The notes beneath the pieces are model-generated. The model had not been told where the DNA came from. It made no database searches and saw only the letters and a list, made by a program, of their open reading frames with translations. A stretch of DNA of 42,326 nt from Nitrospiraceae bacterium (GTDB lineage Bacteria; Nitrospirota; Thermodesulfovibrionia; UBA6902): the NCBI GenBank assembly GCA_003599275.1, contig QZJG01000002.1, positions 1-42,326 of the forward strand, written 5' to 3'. Position numbers and translations under genes: made by a program. Shown piece after piece: positions 24,472 through 32,572 of this stretch (positions are counted from its first letter, which is position 1; the number at the start of each line of letters is the position of its first letter).

Positions 24472-24651
24472 TTACTCTATATTGAACACCGCCACTTCTT
24501 TTATGCCGGGGATATATTCCCCCACGGGGACCAGCTTACGGCCTTCGTTTACGCAACCTATCACTATCGTCCACAACTGGTTAAGCTCTGTCTTTTCCCG
24601 CTCGCTCTCCGGGATCATTTTAAGAAGTGTGCCTTCAAGTTCGATTTTCAT
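24472..24651 (-). CDS. 59-residue protein of unknown function, downstream of sodB
   Basis: A short frame starts at ATG 24651, three bases after the superoxide dismutase stop, and ends at TAA 24472-24474. The product (MKIELEGTLLKMIPESEREK, ending KEVAVFNIE) is small, mixed-charge and lacks any signal peptide or membrane segment. A single cysteine lies in VIGCVNEGRK. Spacing and strand imply co-translation with sodB, although the ribosome site is weak. I do not recognise the family. Codon usage resembles neighbouring genes, and the pattern of alternating hydrophobic and charged residues supports a real small domain. Confidence 0.6.
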   Translation of the reverse strand: MKIELEGTLLKMIPESEREKTELNQLWTIVIGCVNEGRKLVPVGEYIPGIKEVAVFNIE

Positions 24652-24654
24652 AAC

Positions 24655-25233
24655 TTACTTAAGCCTCGCCTCTGCAGCCTTCCAGTCGATGTTCTTGAAA
24701 AATGTCTCGATATAGTCTGCCCGCTTAAGGCCGTAATCAAGCATAAACGCATGTTCGAAAACGTCCATTATAAGAATGAGATTGCTGCCTGCCGGATGAG
24801 AAACGTCATGTTCGTTGATCCAGAAGTTGATCAACTTTCCGTTTGCGGTGTCCTGATAAAGCGCTACCCATCCTATGCCCCTCATTGTGCCTGTTGCCTT
24901 GAAATCTTTTTCCCATGCTTCATAACTTCCGAAAACGTCGGAGAGTTTCTTTGACAGCCTGCCGTCTTTATCAATACCGCCCTTTCCCCCAAGGTTCTCG
25001 AAGTAATATTCATGAAGCCGCATGCCGTTAAATTCCCACCCGAGTCTTCTCTTGAGCTCGGCAAATTCGGGTGTGCCCGTCTTGCCGTCTTTTAGCATCT
25101 GATCGAGTGAGTCCATGACCTTATTGGTGTTTGTCACATACCCCTGATAGAGCGTGAAGTGGTTTTTCAGCAGGGTCTCGCTGAAGCCTTCCATGCCGAT
25201 AAGTTTTGAATAATCCTTTGCCGTGTATGGCAT
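24655..25233 (-). CDS. sodB: superoxide dismutase, Fe/Mn type
   Basis: This 192-residue cytosolic enzyme dismutates superoxide. The start at 25233 (MPYTAKDYSKL) follows a strong AAAGGAGGG; an in-frame start further upstream would only translate the leader. The family layout is intact: metal-ligand histidines in LLKNHFTLYQGYV and MRLHEYYFENLGG, and the Asp-His pair in MDVFEHAFMLDYGLKRADYI. The segment INEHDVSHPAGSNLIL is slightly unusual before the last ligand pair. Fe versus Mn cannot be settled by eye. It heads a small operon with the 59-residue gene. An imperfect hairpin lies in its leader (25271-25306), and a DUF1059 gene is upstream on the same strand. Confidence 0.93.
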   Translation of the reverse strand: MPYTAKDYSKLIGMEGFSETLLKNHFTLYQGYVTNTNKVMDSLDQMLKDGKTGTPEFAELKRRLGWEFNGMRLHEYYFENLGGKGGIDKDGRLSKKLSDVFGSYEAWEKDFKATGTMRGIGWVALYQDTANGKLINFWINEHDVSHPAGSNLILIMDVFEHAFMLDYGLKRADYIETFFKNIDWKAAEARLK

Positions 25234-25270
25234 ACCCTGACCCTCCTTTTTAATTAATAGTATTCTGAAA

Positions 25271-25306
25271 GCAGGCGGGTTACTATGACCGATATCATAC
25301 GCCTGC
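25271..25306 (-). promoter_or_regulatory. bulged stem-loop in the sodB leader
   Basis: GCAGGCG (25271-25277) pairs with CGCCTGC (25300-25306). Inside it TATGA (25284-25288) pairs with TCATA (25295-25299), giving 12 base pairs with a one-sided 6-base bulge. It lies about 40 bases before the sodB start, between that gene and the DUF1059 gene. It may be a terminator, an attenuator or a binding site. Confidence 0.45.
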
Positions 25307-25359
25307 AAAAGACCACCCTGTCCTCTGCGGGCCGGAAACATTTTTTCCCCTTCCGCGAG

Positions 25360-25533
25360 TTATGCTTCGTGGACATGTTTGCGCCAGCTATCCAGATAGT
25401 CTTTTGTTACTTTTTTTATACCGTGATGTTTTGTAGCGTGCTCCGCAGCTTTTTTTAAGACCTCCTCAGTTGTCTTGCCTTTCGCCACAAAACTGCACTC
25501 AACGCCCACATCTTTGCAACCCAATGCTTTCAT
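25360..25533 (-). CDS. DUF1059 family small protein
   Basis: This 57-residue protein starts at ATG 25533 behind an excellent ribosome site (AGGAGGT, 5 bases upstream). The sequence (MKALGCKDVGVECSFVAKGK, then TTEEVLKKAAEHATKHHGIK) matches the DUF1059 pattern: two conserved cysteines near the N terminus and a helical segment rich in His and Lys. The fold has been likened to small metal-binding proteins but no biochemical function is established. It lies upstream of superoxide dismutase on the same strand, 126 bases away. That placement could reflect a shared oxidative-stress or metal role; this is inference from position alone. Confidence 0.8.
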   Translation of the reverse strand: MKALGCKDVGVECSFVAKGKTTEEVLKKAAEHATKHHGIKKVTKDYLDSWRKHVHEA

Positions 25534-25633
25534 ACCGCACCTCCTGTCTGGTTATCTGAAAACCAGTATATCAGAAAACAGAAGGATTACAAGTTTTCGT
25601 TTGGGACTGCTTGGCTTGCCTTAACAAAACACT

Positions 25634-26599
25634 TTATTTTCTGAACTCCTCCATGGCCTCTCTCACCAATGCTTCAGGCCCGTCCATATATCTCGGTGAA
25701 AAGTGAAGGGGCTGAAGGCTGCCTGCACCGGCTTCTCTTGCGGTCCTGCCGGCCTCTCTTGCTGTAAGATGGTATCTGTCTTTTGCCCGGCCCCTGTCTT
25801 TTTCCAGAAAATAAGTCTCGATATAAAGCACGTCCGAGCCCTTAACAAGCTCAATAATTTTTTTTATGTTCTCCTCGCTGCCGAGGGCATCAACGACATA
25901 TGATATCTTTTGTCCCTTCGTTATTTCAGCGATGTGCTCAAGCTCAGCAAACGCGAACGTCTTCTCGTTTATTGTAAAGGTGGTGTCTATCGCCTTTTCT
26001 CTTATTGCCGTCTTCAAGTTGCCGAGCCACGGGCCGACGGGGAGGCCCATTCTGTTCAGCTTGTCCTTGTCGATGTTGATATGGTAATCCTCCTCAAGAC
26101 TGAATGCCAGACAGGGGATCTGGTGGTCAAGGACCACGGTAGAGACCCTGAAGAAGGCATTTTGCATGATGATACTGTCAAACGACCTCGTCCCGAAGTC
26201 TTCGCGCATAAAGGAGTTCTCCGCCTTAAAAACAGTTTTTTTTATGAGTCCTTCTGCAATCTCCGATACGTGAAGGACGACAGGGTAATCGCCGATGAGA
26301 TTCCACGTATAACTTTTCAGTTTCCCCTCTACGCAATCCGTAAAGCCGGACGGCCCGTATAGGCGCAGCGGGGTGTCCTTTTTCAGGCTGACTCTCAGGA
26401 CATTGTCAAAACCTATGAAGTGGTCAACATGTGTATGGGATATAAAAATATCATCTGTTTTGAGGATATCTCTTGCGGAAAGGCCTGTAGTAAATCCGAG
26501 ATCGAACATCAATGCCCGCCCTTCTCTGAGCACCCTGATATAGAGGCCGGGGTCTCCAAAAGGGTCATTGAGCAGTCTTGCGTGAAAAGAGGGTTTCAT
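25634..26599 (-). CDS. MBL-fold hydrolase, RNase Z-like
   Basis: This 321-residue protein has the metallo-beta-lactamase motif SHTHVDHFIGFDNVLR (HxHxDH) and the general order of the RNase Z group: RLYGPSGF, then LDHQIPCLAFSLEE, then KISYVVDALG, IETYFLEKD and LTAREAGRTAREAGAG. HFSPRY near the end supplies the last histidine. RNase Z removes the 3' trailer of tRNA precursors. This protein lacks an obvious flexible-arm motif, so a different phosphodiester or ester substrate is possible. The start has no Shine-Dalgarno sequence, and TATAAT lies only 5 bases before the ATG. It is divergent from galT across a 199-base gap. Confidence 0.8.
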   Translation of the reverse strand: MKPSFHARLLNDPFGDPGLYIRVLREGRALMFDLGFTTGLSARDILKTDDIFISHTHVDHFIGFDNVLRVSLKKDTPLRLYGPSGFTDCVEGKLKSYTWNLIGDYPVVLHVSEIAEGLIKKTVFKAENSFMREDFGTRSFDSIIMQNAFFRVSTVVLDHQIPCLAFSLEEDYHINIDKDKLNRMGLPVGPWLGNLKTAIREKAIDTTFTINEKTFAFAELEHIAEITKGQKISYVVDALGSEENIKKIIELVKGSDVLYIETYFLEKDRGRAKDRYHLTAREAGRTAREAGAGSLQPLHFSPRYMDGPEALVREAMEEFRK

Positions 26600-26604
26600 G
26601 GAAA

Positions 26605-26610
26605 ATTATA
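26605..26610 (-). promoter_or_regulatory. -10 box directly before the MBL-fold hydrolase start (leaderless)
   Basis: On the minus strand TATAAT ends 5 bases before the ATG, with no ribosome binding site in between. Transcription would start at or next to the start codon. A second TATAAT on the plus strand, around 26624-26629, may serve the divergent galT. Confidence 0.5.
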
Positions 26611-26676
26611 GCTTAATTAGTGATATAATGAACAATAAAATTAAGAATTTCAGATGAAATGCCGATTGAAATGCAG

Positions 26677-26696
26677 GGTCCGATGGTTCGGTCCCG
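26677..26696. other. hairpin in the galT / MBL intergenic region
   Basis: GGGTCCGA and TCGGTCCC pair with one mismatch around a 4-base loop, in the middle of the divergent gap. It may be a dyad for a regulator or part of the galT leader. No known riboswitch pattern was recognised. Confidence 0.35.
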
Positions 26697-26798
26697 GTGT
26701 TTATTGACCTGGAAGCGTTTTTAATGCAGGCCATAAATAATCAAGCAAAATTTTAAAAATTATATCATCATTGCCTGAAATTGGAGAGGGAGGATTGA

Positions 26799-27791
26799 AT
26801 GCCTGAACTAAGGAAAGACCCCGTATCCGGCAGATGGGTCATTATATCGGTGGAAAGGGGCAAACGCCCCTCTGATTTTGGAATGAGGGTCTCTGCAAAA
26901 AAGGGAGGTTTCTGCGCCTTCTGTGAAGGGAACGAACGCACTACCCCCCCGGAAATACTGGCTTTCAGGCCGGACGGCAGCAGGCCCAATACGCCCGGAT
27001 GGACTCTCAGGGTAGTGCCCAATAAATTCCCTGCGCTCCTTATCGAAGGGAGCCTCAACAGGGCGGGCGAAGGCATATTCGACAAAATGAACGGTGTCGG
27101 GGCACATGAGGTAATCATAGAAAACCCGAACCATAATTCTACCCTTTCGACGATGCCCCTGAAATCAATCGAGGACGCATTATGGGCCTTTCATCAAAGG
27201 ATCACGGACCTTAAGAGAGACAGCCGTTTTAAATATGTGCTCGTCTTTAAAAATGAAGGCGAGGAGGCCGGCGCCTCACTTGAACACACGCATTCCCAGC
27301 TTATTGCCCTGCCGATCGTACCGCATCTCGTCGAGGAGGAGATCGAACAGGCAAAACAGTACTATAGTTATAAGGAGCGGTGCATCTTCTGCGACATAAT
27401 CCATCAGGAGAGGGGCAGCAAGACCAGGGTCATTTCCGAAAATGATGACTTTATCTCACTCGCCCCTTTTGCCCCGAGGGCGCCCTTTGAAACAATAATA
27501 TTGCCCAGGAGGCATGAATCCAGTTTTATGCCGGACGGGAAAATAAGTCTCCTGGCCCAGATTATCCAGAGGACCCTGAAGCAGATAGACAAGGTCCTGG
27601 ATATGCCTCCGTATAACATGATGATACACACATCGCCTTTCAAGGTGGAGGTCAATGAATATTATCACTGGCATATTGAGATACTGCCGAAGCTCACAAA
27701 GATCGCGGGCTTCGAATGGGGCTCCGGGTTTTATATCAACTCCATGCCTCCGGAGGACGCCGCACGGTTCATGAGGGAGGCGGAGATATAA
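26799..27791 (+). CDS. galT: galactose-1-phosphate uridylyltransferase family protein
   Basis: This 330-residue HIT-superfamily transferase starts at ATG 26799 behind GGAGAGGGAGG. The N-terminal half has LRKDPVSGRWVIIS, two CXXC-type zinc ligand sites (FCAFCEGNER, later RCIFCDII) and GAHEVIIENPNHN. The catalytic histidine lies in EHTHSQLIALP, where classical GalT has HPHGQ; the HTHSQ form is common in deep-branching lineages. The enzyme exchanges UMP between UDP-glucose and a hexose-1-phosphate. A related nucleotidyltransferase activity on another sugar phosphate is possible. It could feed nucleotide sugars to the polysaccharide cluster. The histidine kinase gene follows 47 bases downstream and may be co-transcribed. 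Confidence 0.88.
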   Translation: MPELRKDPVSGRWVIISVERGKRPSDFGMRVSAKKGGFCAFCEGNERTTPPEILAFRPDGSRPNTPGWTLRVVPNKFPALLIEGSLNRAGEGIFDKMNGVGAHEVIIENPNHNSTLSTMPLKSIEDALWAFHQRITDLKRDSRFKYVLVFKNEGEEAGASLEHTHSQLIALPIVPHLVEEEIEQAKQYYSYKERCIFCDIIHQERGSKTRVISENDDFISLAPFAPRAPFETIILPRRHESSFMPDGKISLLAQIIQRTLKQIDKVLDMPPYNMMIHTSPFKVEVNEYYHWHIEILPKLTKIAGFEWGSGFYINSMPPEDAARFMREAEI

Positions 27792-27838
27792 TAACCCGGC
27801 ATAGTTATCAGATATATGATATGAGCTTTTAAAACACG

Positions 27839-30800
27839 ATGGCTGAAATAACGGAAAATAAAATGCGCAGCGAAAAGTCCCTCGAGAGGGACATCCTGAC
27901 AAAAATTTCCCAGATCACAAGTTCGACCTTTGAGTTGAGGGAGATCCTTGATACCGTCTCGAGGGAAGTGGCGGACACACTTGACAAGGACTTGTGCTCT
28001 ATTTGCCTGCTGAAACCTGAAAAGAAATTCATTTGCATTGAATCGGTAAAAAGTAACGGTAAAGATTCCATAGTCGTGTACGGGATCAAAGACGAGGACG
28101 ATATCATTAACGTACTGTTTAAGGACAACCGGCCGCTGGCAGTGGAGGACATAAGGAGTGAGCCCCAGGTAAAGGCCCTTCTCAATCCCGAAGCAGACGA
28201 CCTGCGTTCTCTTCTGGCGGTGCCTATTCTGAAAGACAACGCCATCGCGGGCGTCCTTATGGTAAGAACGAGGGAGCCCTATGTCTACAGCGAAGATGAA
28301 ATCAACATCCTTACCATTATTTCGTACAACATCAGCGCTGCCATCCGCAATGCCGAGCTTTACAGAAGCGTTAAGGCGCAGTTTGACAAGCTCAAAGTCA
28401 TCCATGAGATAGGCAAGGCGATAACTTCCATTCTTAATATTGACGAGCTTCTCCCCTACATATGCGAGGAGGTGTCGAAGGTCTTTAATGTAACCGGCTG
28501 CATCCTGAGACTCCTTGAAGGCGAAAATCTGCTGATAAAGGCCTCATACGGACTGCCCGATACAATCAGGCAAAAAATGACCCTTCGCCTCGGCGAGGGG
28601 ATAGCGGGGCATGTGGCCCTTACGGGCGAGCCGCTGGTGATAGATGACGTTTCAAAGATGCCCGAAAATTTGCGCGTCCCCGAGATCGAGGCGACGTCCG
28701 TGCTGTGCGTCCCGCTCACTATCGGGGACAAAATAATAGGCACTCTCGGACTTTACAACAAAAGAGACGAATGGGGGGTCACCACCTTTACAAAAGATGA
28801 TCCAAGGACGTTGATGACCTTTGCCTCCGCCTCCGCCATCGCCATAGAAAACGCGAGACTCTACAGGACGGAAATAGAAAAGGAAAAAGAGGTCACCCAG
28901 ACAAAGGACTATCTTGCAAGCCTTATAGACAATTCCGCCGATGCGATCGTCACATCGGACCTGGACGGACTGATCACATCCTGGAACAAGGGCGCGGAAA
29001 TTATCTACGGCTTTAAAGAAGAAGATGTGACGGGCCGGTTTCTCCCCATGATCCCGCCGTTTTTGGTGGAGGAAGAAAAGGCCTTTATGGGAAAGATACG
29101 CCAGAAAGAGACATTAAGAAACCTCGAGACGATCAGACAGACGAGGAACGGCAGACTTATTGAGGTGAGCCTGACCCTTTCGCCCATACTGGATTCATAC
29201 GGGAACGTTACGGGAATAAGCGGGATATCCAGAGACATATCAGAGAAGAAAATGGTCGAAAAGGAATTGATCAGAAAAAACCAGGAGCTGTCGAGGCTGT
29301 TTTTCATAAACTCGGTCGTGAGGAGCACGCTCGAGCTGGACAAGCTTCTCAAAATGGTGCTTACCGTAGTTACAATGGGCGACGGACTCGGGTTTAACAG
29401 GGCGATACTGTTTCTTGTCGATGAAACGCACAATGCATTGAAGGGGATTATGGGCGTAGGCCCTGCAGGCCCCGACGAGGCAAAAGAGATATGGCTTTCC
29501 ATGGAAGGAAAGAGCCTGGGGGCCATTATTGAGGAAATAGAGCGTGGGCCCGTAAAACTCGATTCTTATCTGGACAAGCTCAGCCAGAACCTGAGTGTGG
29601 ACCTTGAAACGGACTGTATCCTCAGCAGGTGTATAAAGGAGAAAAGGCCTTTCAATATCCAGAATGCCAGGACCGAAACCCTGGTGACTCCCTATCTCAT
29701 CCAGATGATAGGCGCCGAGGCCTTCGGCATAGCGCCGCTGATAGCAAGAGACAGCGTGATAGGGTTGATATGGGTTGACAACCTTTTTACCGGCAAACCC
29801 ATAAAAGATGAAGACCTCCTGTTTTTAATGGGGTTTTCGAGCCAGATCGCATCTGCCATAGAAAACGCGAGGCTCTTTGAAAACGTTTCTCTCGCAAGGG
29901 CGGAGCTCAAGAATATATTCGAGTCGATCTCGGACATGGTCTATTTTACCGACAGCGACTTTACCATAAAGCGTATCAACCAGGCTGTCGTAAAGAGGAC
30001 CGGAAAATCCGAAGAAGAGATCATAGGAAAAAAGTGCTACGAAATATTTCATGGAAAAGAAGGGCCGTGGGAGGCATGTCCACATTCCAGGTCGGTCAAC
30101 CAGAGACAACCTTTTGTAGGAGAGCTGGAAGACCCCTATCTCGGCTCCACCTTTGTTGTTTCGAACTCACCGATATTTGATTCAACCGGAAATTTTGTCG
30201 GGACCGTCCATATATCGCGCGACATTACGGAGCTGCGCACATTAAGAGAGAGGGTCATACATTCAGAGAGAATGGCCGCGTTAGGGGAATTGGCCGCGAG
30301 GGTAGCACACGAGATAAGAAACCCGCTTATTTCCATAGGGGGGTTTGCCCGGAGGCTCGAGAGGAAACTCACGGACGACACACAGGAGTATGCGCGGATC
30401 ATCGTCAACGAAGTCACGAGGCTCGAAAATATCCTCAAGGAGATACTTGGTTTTGTGAAAAGCTCCAGGGTCAACAAGATGAGCCTGAACATCAATGAAG
30501 TTGTAAATAACATTATAGACTTTATTACGCCCGCGATGACCGAAAGGCATAACACAATAATCAGAGACCTGTCCGAGGTCCCTATCATGACGGCGGTTGA
30601 CCCCGACAGGATCAAAGAGGCGCTTCTTAACATTATTACAAATGCTTCACAGGCAACAGACACCGGGACCATTACCATAAAGACAAGGATGGAAGACAAC
30701 GAGGCCGTAATCGAACTGTCGGACACGGGTTGCGGCATCAGGCCGGAGGACCTCAAGAGCATCTTTAATCCCTTCTTTACGACGAAGCCGCAGGGGACGG

Positions 30801-30928
30801 GCCTCGGTCTTGCAGTGACCCACAAGATCATACAGGAGCATGACGGCAAGATAAAAGTCGAAAGCGCGTGGGGCGGGGGAACGGCCTTCAAGATATATCT
30901 GCCGTTGGATGAAAAACAGGAACAATGA
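27839..30928 (+). CDS. soluble GAF-GAF-PAS-GAF-PAS histidine kinase
   Basis: This 1029-residue protein has no membrane segment or signal peptide. Domains in order are GAF (about 20-170), GAF (about 185-345, GEGIAGHVALTGEPLVI), PAS (about 356-478, IDNSADAIVTSDLDGLITSW), GAF (about 483-680) and PAS (about 690-800, FESISDMVYFTDSDFTIK). A HisKA dimerisation domain follows with phospho-acceptor His824 in AARVAHEIRNPL. The HATPase domain has N935 in LLNIITNASQA, then SDTGCGIRPEDL and QGTGLGLAVTHKI. All catalytic boxes are intact. It should sense cytosolic small molecules, redox state or haem-bound ligands; no sensor residue identifies the signal. A single-domain response regulator follows 47 bases downstream. 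The start lacks a Shine-Dalgarno sequence. Confidence 0.93.
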   Translation: MAEITENKMRSEKSLERDILTKISQITSSTFELREILDTVSREVADTLDKDLCSICLLKPEKKFICIESVKSNGKDSIVVYGIKDEDDIINVLFKDNRPLAVEDIRSEPQVKALLNPEADDLRSLLAVPILKDNAIAGVLMVRTREPYVYSEDEINILTIISYNISAAIRNAELYRSVKAQFDKLKVIHEIGKAITSILNIDELLPYICEEVSKVFNVTGCILRLLEGENLLIKASYGLPDTIRQKMTLRLGEGIAGHVALTGEPLVIDDVSKMPENLRVPEIEATSVLCVPLTIGDKIIGTLGLYNKRDEWGVTTFTKDDPRTLMTFASASAIAIENARLYRTEIEKEKEVTQTKDYLASLIDNSADAIVTSDLDGLITSWNKGAEIIYGFKEEDVTGRFLPMIPPFLVEEEKAFMGKIRQKETLRNLETIRQTRNGRLIEVSLTLSPILDSYGNVTGISGISRDISEKKMVEKELIRKNQELSRLFFINSVVRSTLELDKLLKMVLTVVTMGDGLGFNRAILFLVDETHNALKGIMGVGPAGPDEAKEIWLSMEGKSLGAIIEEIERGPVKLDSYLDKLSQNLSVDLETDCILSRCIKEKRPFNIQNARTETLVTPYLIQMIGAEAFGIAPLIARDSVIGLIWVDNLFTGKPIKDEDLLFLMGFSSQIASAIENARLFENVSLARAELKNIFESISDMVYFTDSDFTIKRINQAVVKRTGKSEEEIIGKKCYEIFHGKEGPWEACPHSRSVNQRQPFVGELEDPYLGSTFVVSNSPIFDSTGNFVGTVHISRDITELRTLRERVIHSERMAALGELAARVAHEIRNPLISIGGFARRLERKLTDDTQEYARIIVNEVTRLENILKEILGFVKSSRVNKMSLNINEVVNNIIDFITPAMTERHNTIIRDLSEVPIMTAVDPDRIKEALLNIITNASQATDTGTITIKTRMEDNEAVIELSDTGCGIRPEDLKSIFNPFFTTKPQGTGLGLAVTHKIIQEHDGKIKVESAWGGGTAFKIYLPLDEKQEQ

Positions 30929-30975
30929 TTTATTTATATTATTAACTTCATATCAGAGAAAGAAGGGAGGAAGCC

Positions 30976-31323
30976 ATGAAGCTTCTCGTTGTTGACGACG
31001 ATTTAAACATACAGCGCCTGTACAAGGAAGAGCTCGAGGAAGAGGGGTACAATGTCATTATCGCGACTACCGGCAAGGAAGCGCTTGAGATATTCGAAAA
31101 GGAAAACCCCGATATCGTGACTCTCGACATACTCATGCCCGATATCGACGGGATAAGTCTCCTGAGGAAAATGAAGGAGAAGCGCCCCAATATACCGATA
31201 ATAATGTCGACGGCGTATGACTACAGGGATGATTTTGCGGTATGGGCCTCTGAAGCATATATAGTGAAATCATCCGACCTCAGCGAATTGAAGAATACGA
31301 TTAAAAAGCTTATCAGTGAATAG
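30976..31323 (+). CDS. single-domain response regulator (CheY-like receiver)
   Basis: This 115-residue protein is a receiver domain only. The acidic pair sits in LLVVDDDLN, the phospho-acceptor Asp51 in DIVTLDILMPD, the switch Thr in IIMSTAYDY and the conserved Lys in AYIVKSSDL. Having no output domain, it must act by protein contact or as a phosphorelay intermediate. It has a strong ribosome site (AAGGGAGG) and follows the histidine kinase gene directly, so the kinase is the likely partner. The sequence (MPDIDGISLLRKMKEKRPNI) is closer to Spo0F-like than to chemotaxis CheY receivers, but this is a judgement by eye. Confidence 0.93.
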   Translation: MKLLVVDDDLNIQRLYKEELEEEGYNVIIATTGKEALEIFEKENPDIVTLDILMPDIDGISLLRKMKEKRPNIPIIMSTAYDYRDDFAVWASEAYIVKSSDLSELKNTIKKLISE

Positions 31324-31366
31324 GTGCTTTGTGAGGGGAATTACAATTTTTTTTAACGGACGCCGG

Positions 31367-31372
31367 TAAAAT
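31367..31372 (+). promoter_or_regulatory. -10 box 6 bases before the DD-carboxypeptidase ATG
   Basis: GGTAAAAT-N6-ATG here is nearly identical to the sequence before the FliK-like gene at 6288-6301. There is no Shine-Dalgarno sequence at this ATG. The alternative TTG start at 31487 does have one (AAAGGG). Confidence 0.45.
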
Positions 31373-31378
31373 ATTTTT

Positions 31379-32425
31379 ATGAAGGCGCATAAAAAGGCAC
31401 CAAAATCATTGCCTTTTACCTGGCCGATCATTATAATTTCAGAAAGATTTTATAGTTACATTAACCCAATAAACAAAGGGAAACATTTGAGACCAGAGGA
31501 AGAAGCTGGTAACAGGCAAGACGGACGCAGGCATCGCGCCGGTCTTTTTCATTTCATTTTTTTTATATCGGCGCTCTTCGTGATGTTATCGGCAGAAACC
31601 TCTTGCGCTGCCGATGTCTATGCAAGAGCGGCGGTCGTTATTGACGACAAAGAAGAAATCCTTTACGCAAAGAACCCTGACCTCAAGCTGCCTCCAGCCA
31701 GCACGACAAAGCTCATCACCGCCATGGTAGCTCTCGATAAATTAAATCCGGACAGCATGGTAACTGTCAGCAGAAAGGCGGCTGACACGCCTTCCGTTCA
31801 ACCGCATCTCCGGGCGGGTGACAATATCAGCGTGCGAGACCTCCTTAACTTTGCATTAATAAGGTCCATTAACGGCGCTGCCATTGCCCTTGCCGAGTCC
31901 GCGGCAGGTTCTGAAAACTCTTTTGTTCCCCTCATGAATGAAAAGGCCCTTTCGGTCGGCGCGTTGAATACCAGATTTATAAATGCCTCCGGGCTTCCCG
32001 GAAAAGGGCAGCACACCACGGCCCGCGACCTTGCCAGGATCATGAAAAAGGCCCTTTCATACCCGCTTATTGCAGAAATTATCGACACAAAGGTCAAGGC
32101 GCTGGACGTCGACGGTAAAACCATTCTCCTTACAAATACAAATAATCTTCTATGGGATGACGACGACCATTTAGGCGGCAAGACAGGATATACAAGGGCG
32201 GCGCGCCATTGTTTTGTCGGCGCTTCCAGCAAAGAGGAAGGCGTCATCATTATCGCACTCCTCGGAGACTCGTCAAGAAATACGCTCTGGACAGATGCCG
32301 AAAAACTTCTTGCAAAGGACTTTGAGAAAGGTACCATCATCATAACGGACCAGAAAAGCTATAAAGTAAAACCCCGGAGAGTTAACCGGAGCAGGACCAG
32401 GCGAAGCAGGACCAAGTCTTTGTAG
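31379..32425 (+). CDS. dacA: D-alanyl-D-alanine carboxypeptidase (S11 / PBP5 family)
   Basis: This penicillin-binding carboxypeptidase trims the terminal D-Ala of peptidoglycan stem peptides. The three active-site motifs are present: SxxK in PPASTTKLI (Ser108 and Lys111 by the long start), SxN in SINGAA, and KTG in GGKTGYT. A hydrophobic export segment (LFHFIFFISALFVMLSAETSCA) is preceded by RRHR, so the catalytic domain is periplasmic. From ATG 31379 the protein has 348 residues and an odd 50-residue leader. From TTG 31487, behind AAAGGG, it has 312 residues with a normal signal peptide, and I consider that start at least as likely. The arginine-rich C terminus (RVNRSRTRRSRTKSL) may contact the membrane or cell wall. 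Confidence 0.9.
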   Translation: MKAHKKAPKSLPFTWPIIIISERFYSYINPINKGKHLRPEEEAGNRQDGRRHRAGLFHFIFFISALFVMLSAETSCAADVYARAAVVIDDKEEILYAKNPDLKLPPASTTKLITAMVALDKLNPDSMVTVSRKAADTPSVQPHLRAGDNISVRDLLNFALIRSINGAAIALAESAAGSENSFVPLMNEKALSVGALNTRFINASGLPGKGQHTTARDLARIMKKALSYPLIAEIIDTKVKALDVDGKTILLTNTNNLLWDDDDHLGGKTGYTRAARHCFVGASSKEEGVIIIALLGDSSRNTLWTDAEKLLAKDFEKGTIIITDQKSYKVKPRRVNRSRTRRSRTKSL

Positions 32426-32572
32426 AATATAATCTTACTGCCAGAGGTCTCTTCATTTTTTCAACCCCTTATTTTCACCAGGAATACTTACTTTAATAAG
32501 CCCAAGCGCCCAATAGGGTAAGGGCTGTCCTGATTGCATCTTCCCTACTTCATAAAGTAACATTAATACGTT

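Noticed and set aside
26600-26798. Riboswitch in the galT leader
   Set aside because: Only one short hairpin is visible; no conserved aptamer core that I know is present.
27281-27310. GalT inactivated because HPHGQ is HTHSQ
   Set aside because: The HTHSQ form occurs in active-looking homologues and the catalytic histidine is kept.
30136-30891. 251-residue minus-strand frame
   Set aside because: It is the antisense shadow of the histidine kinase catalytic domain, whose motifs are unambiguous.
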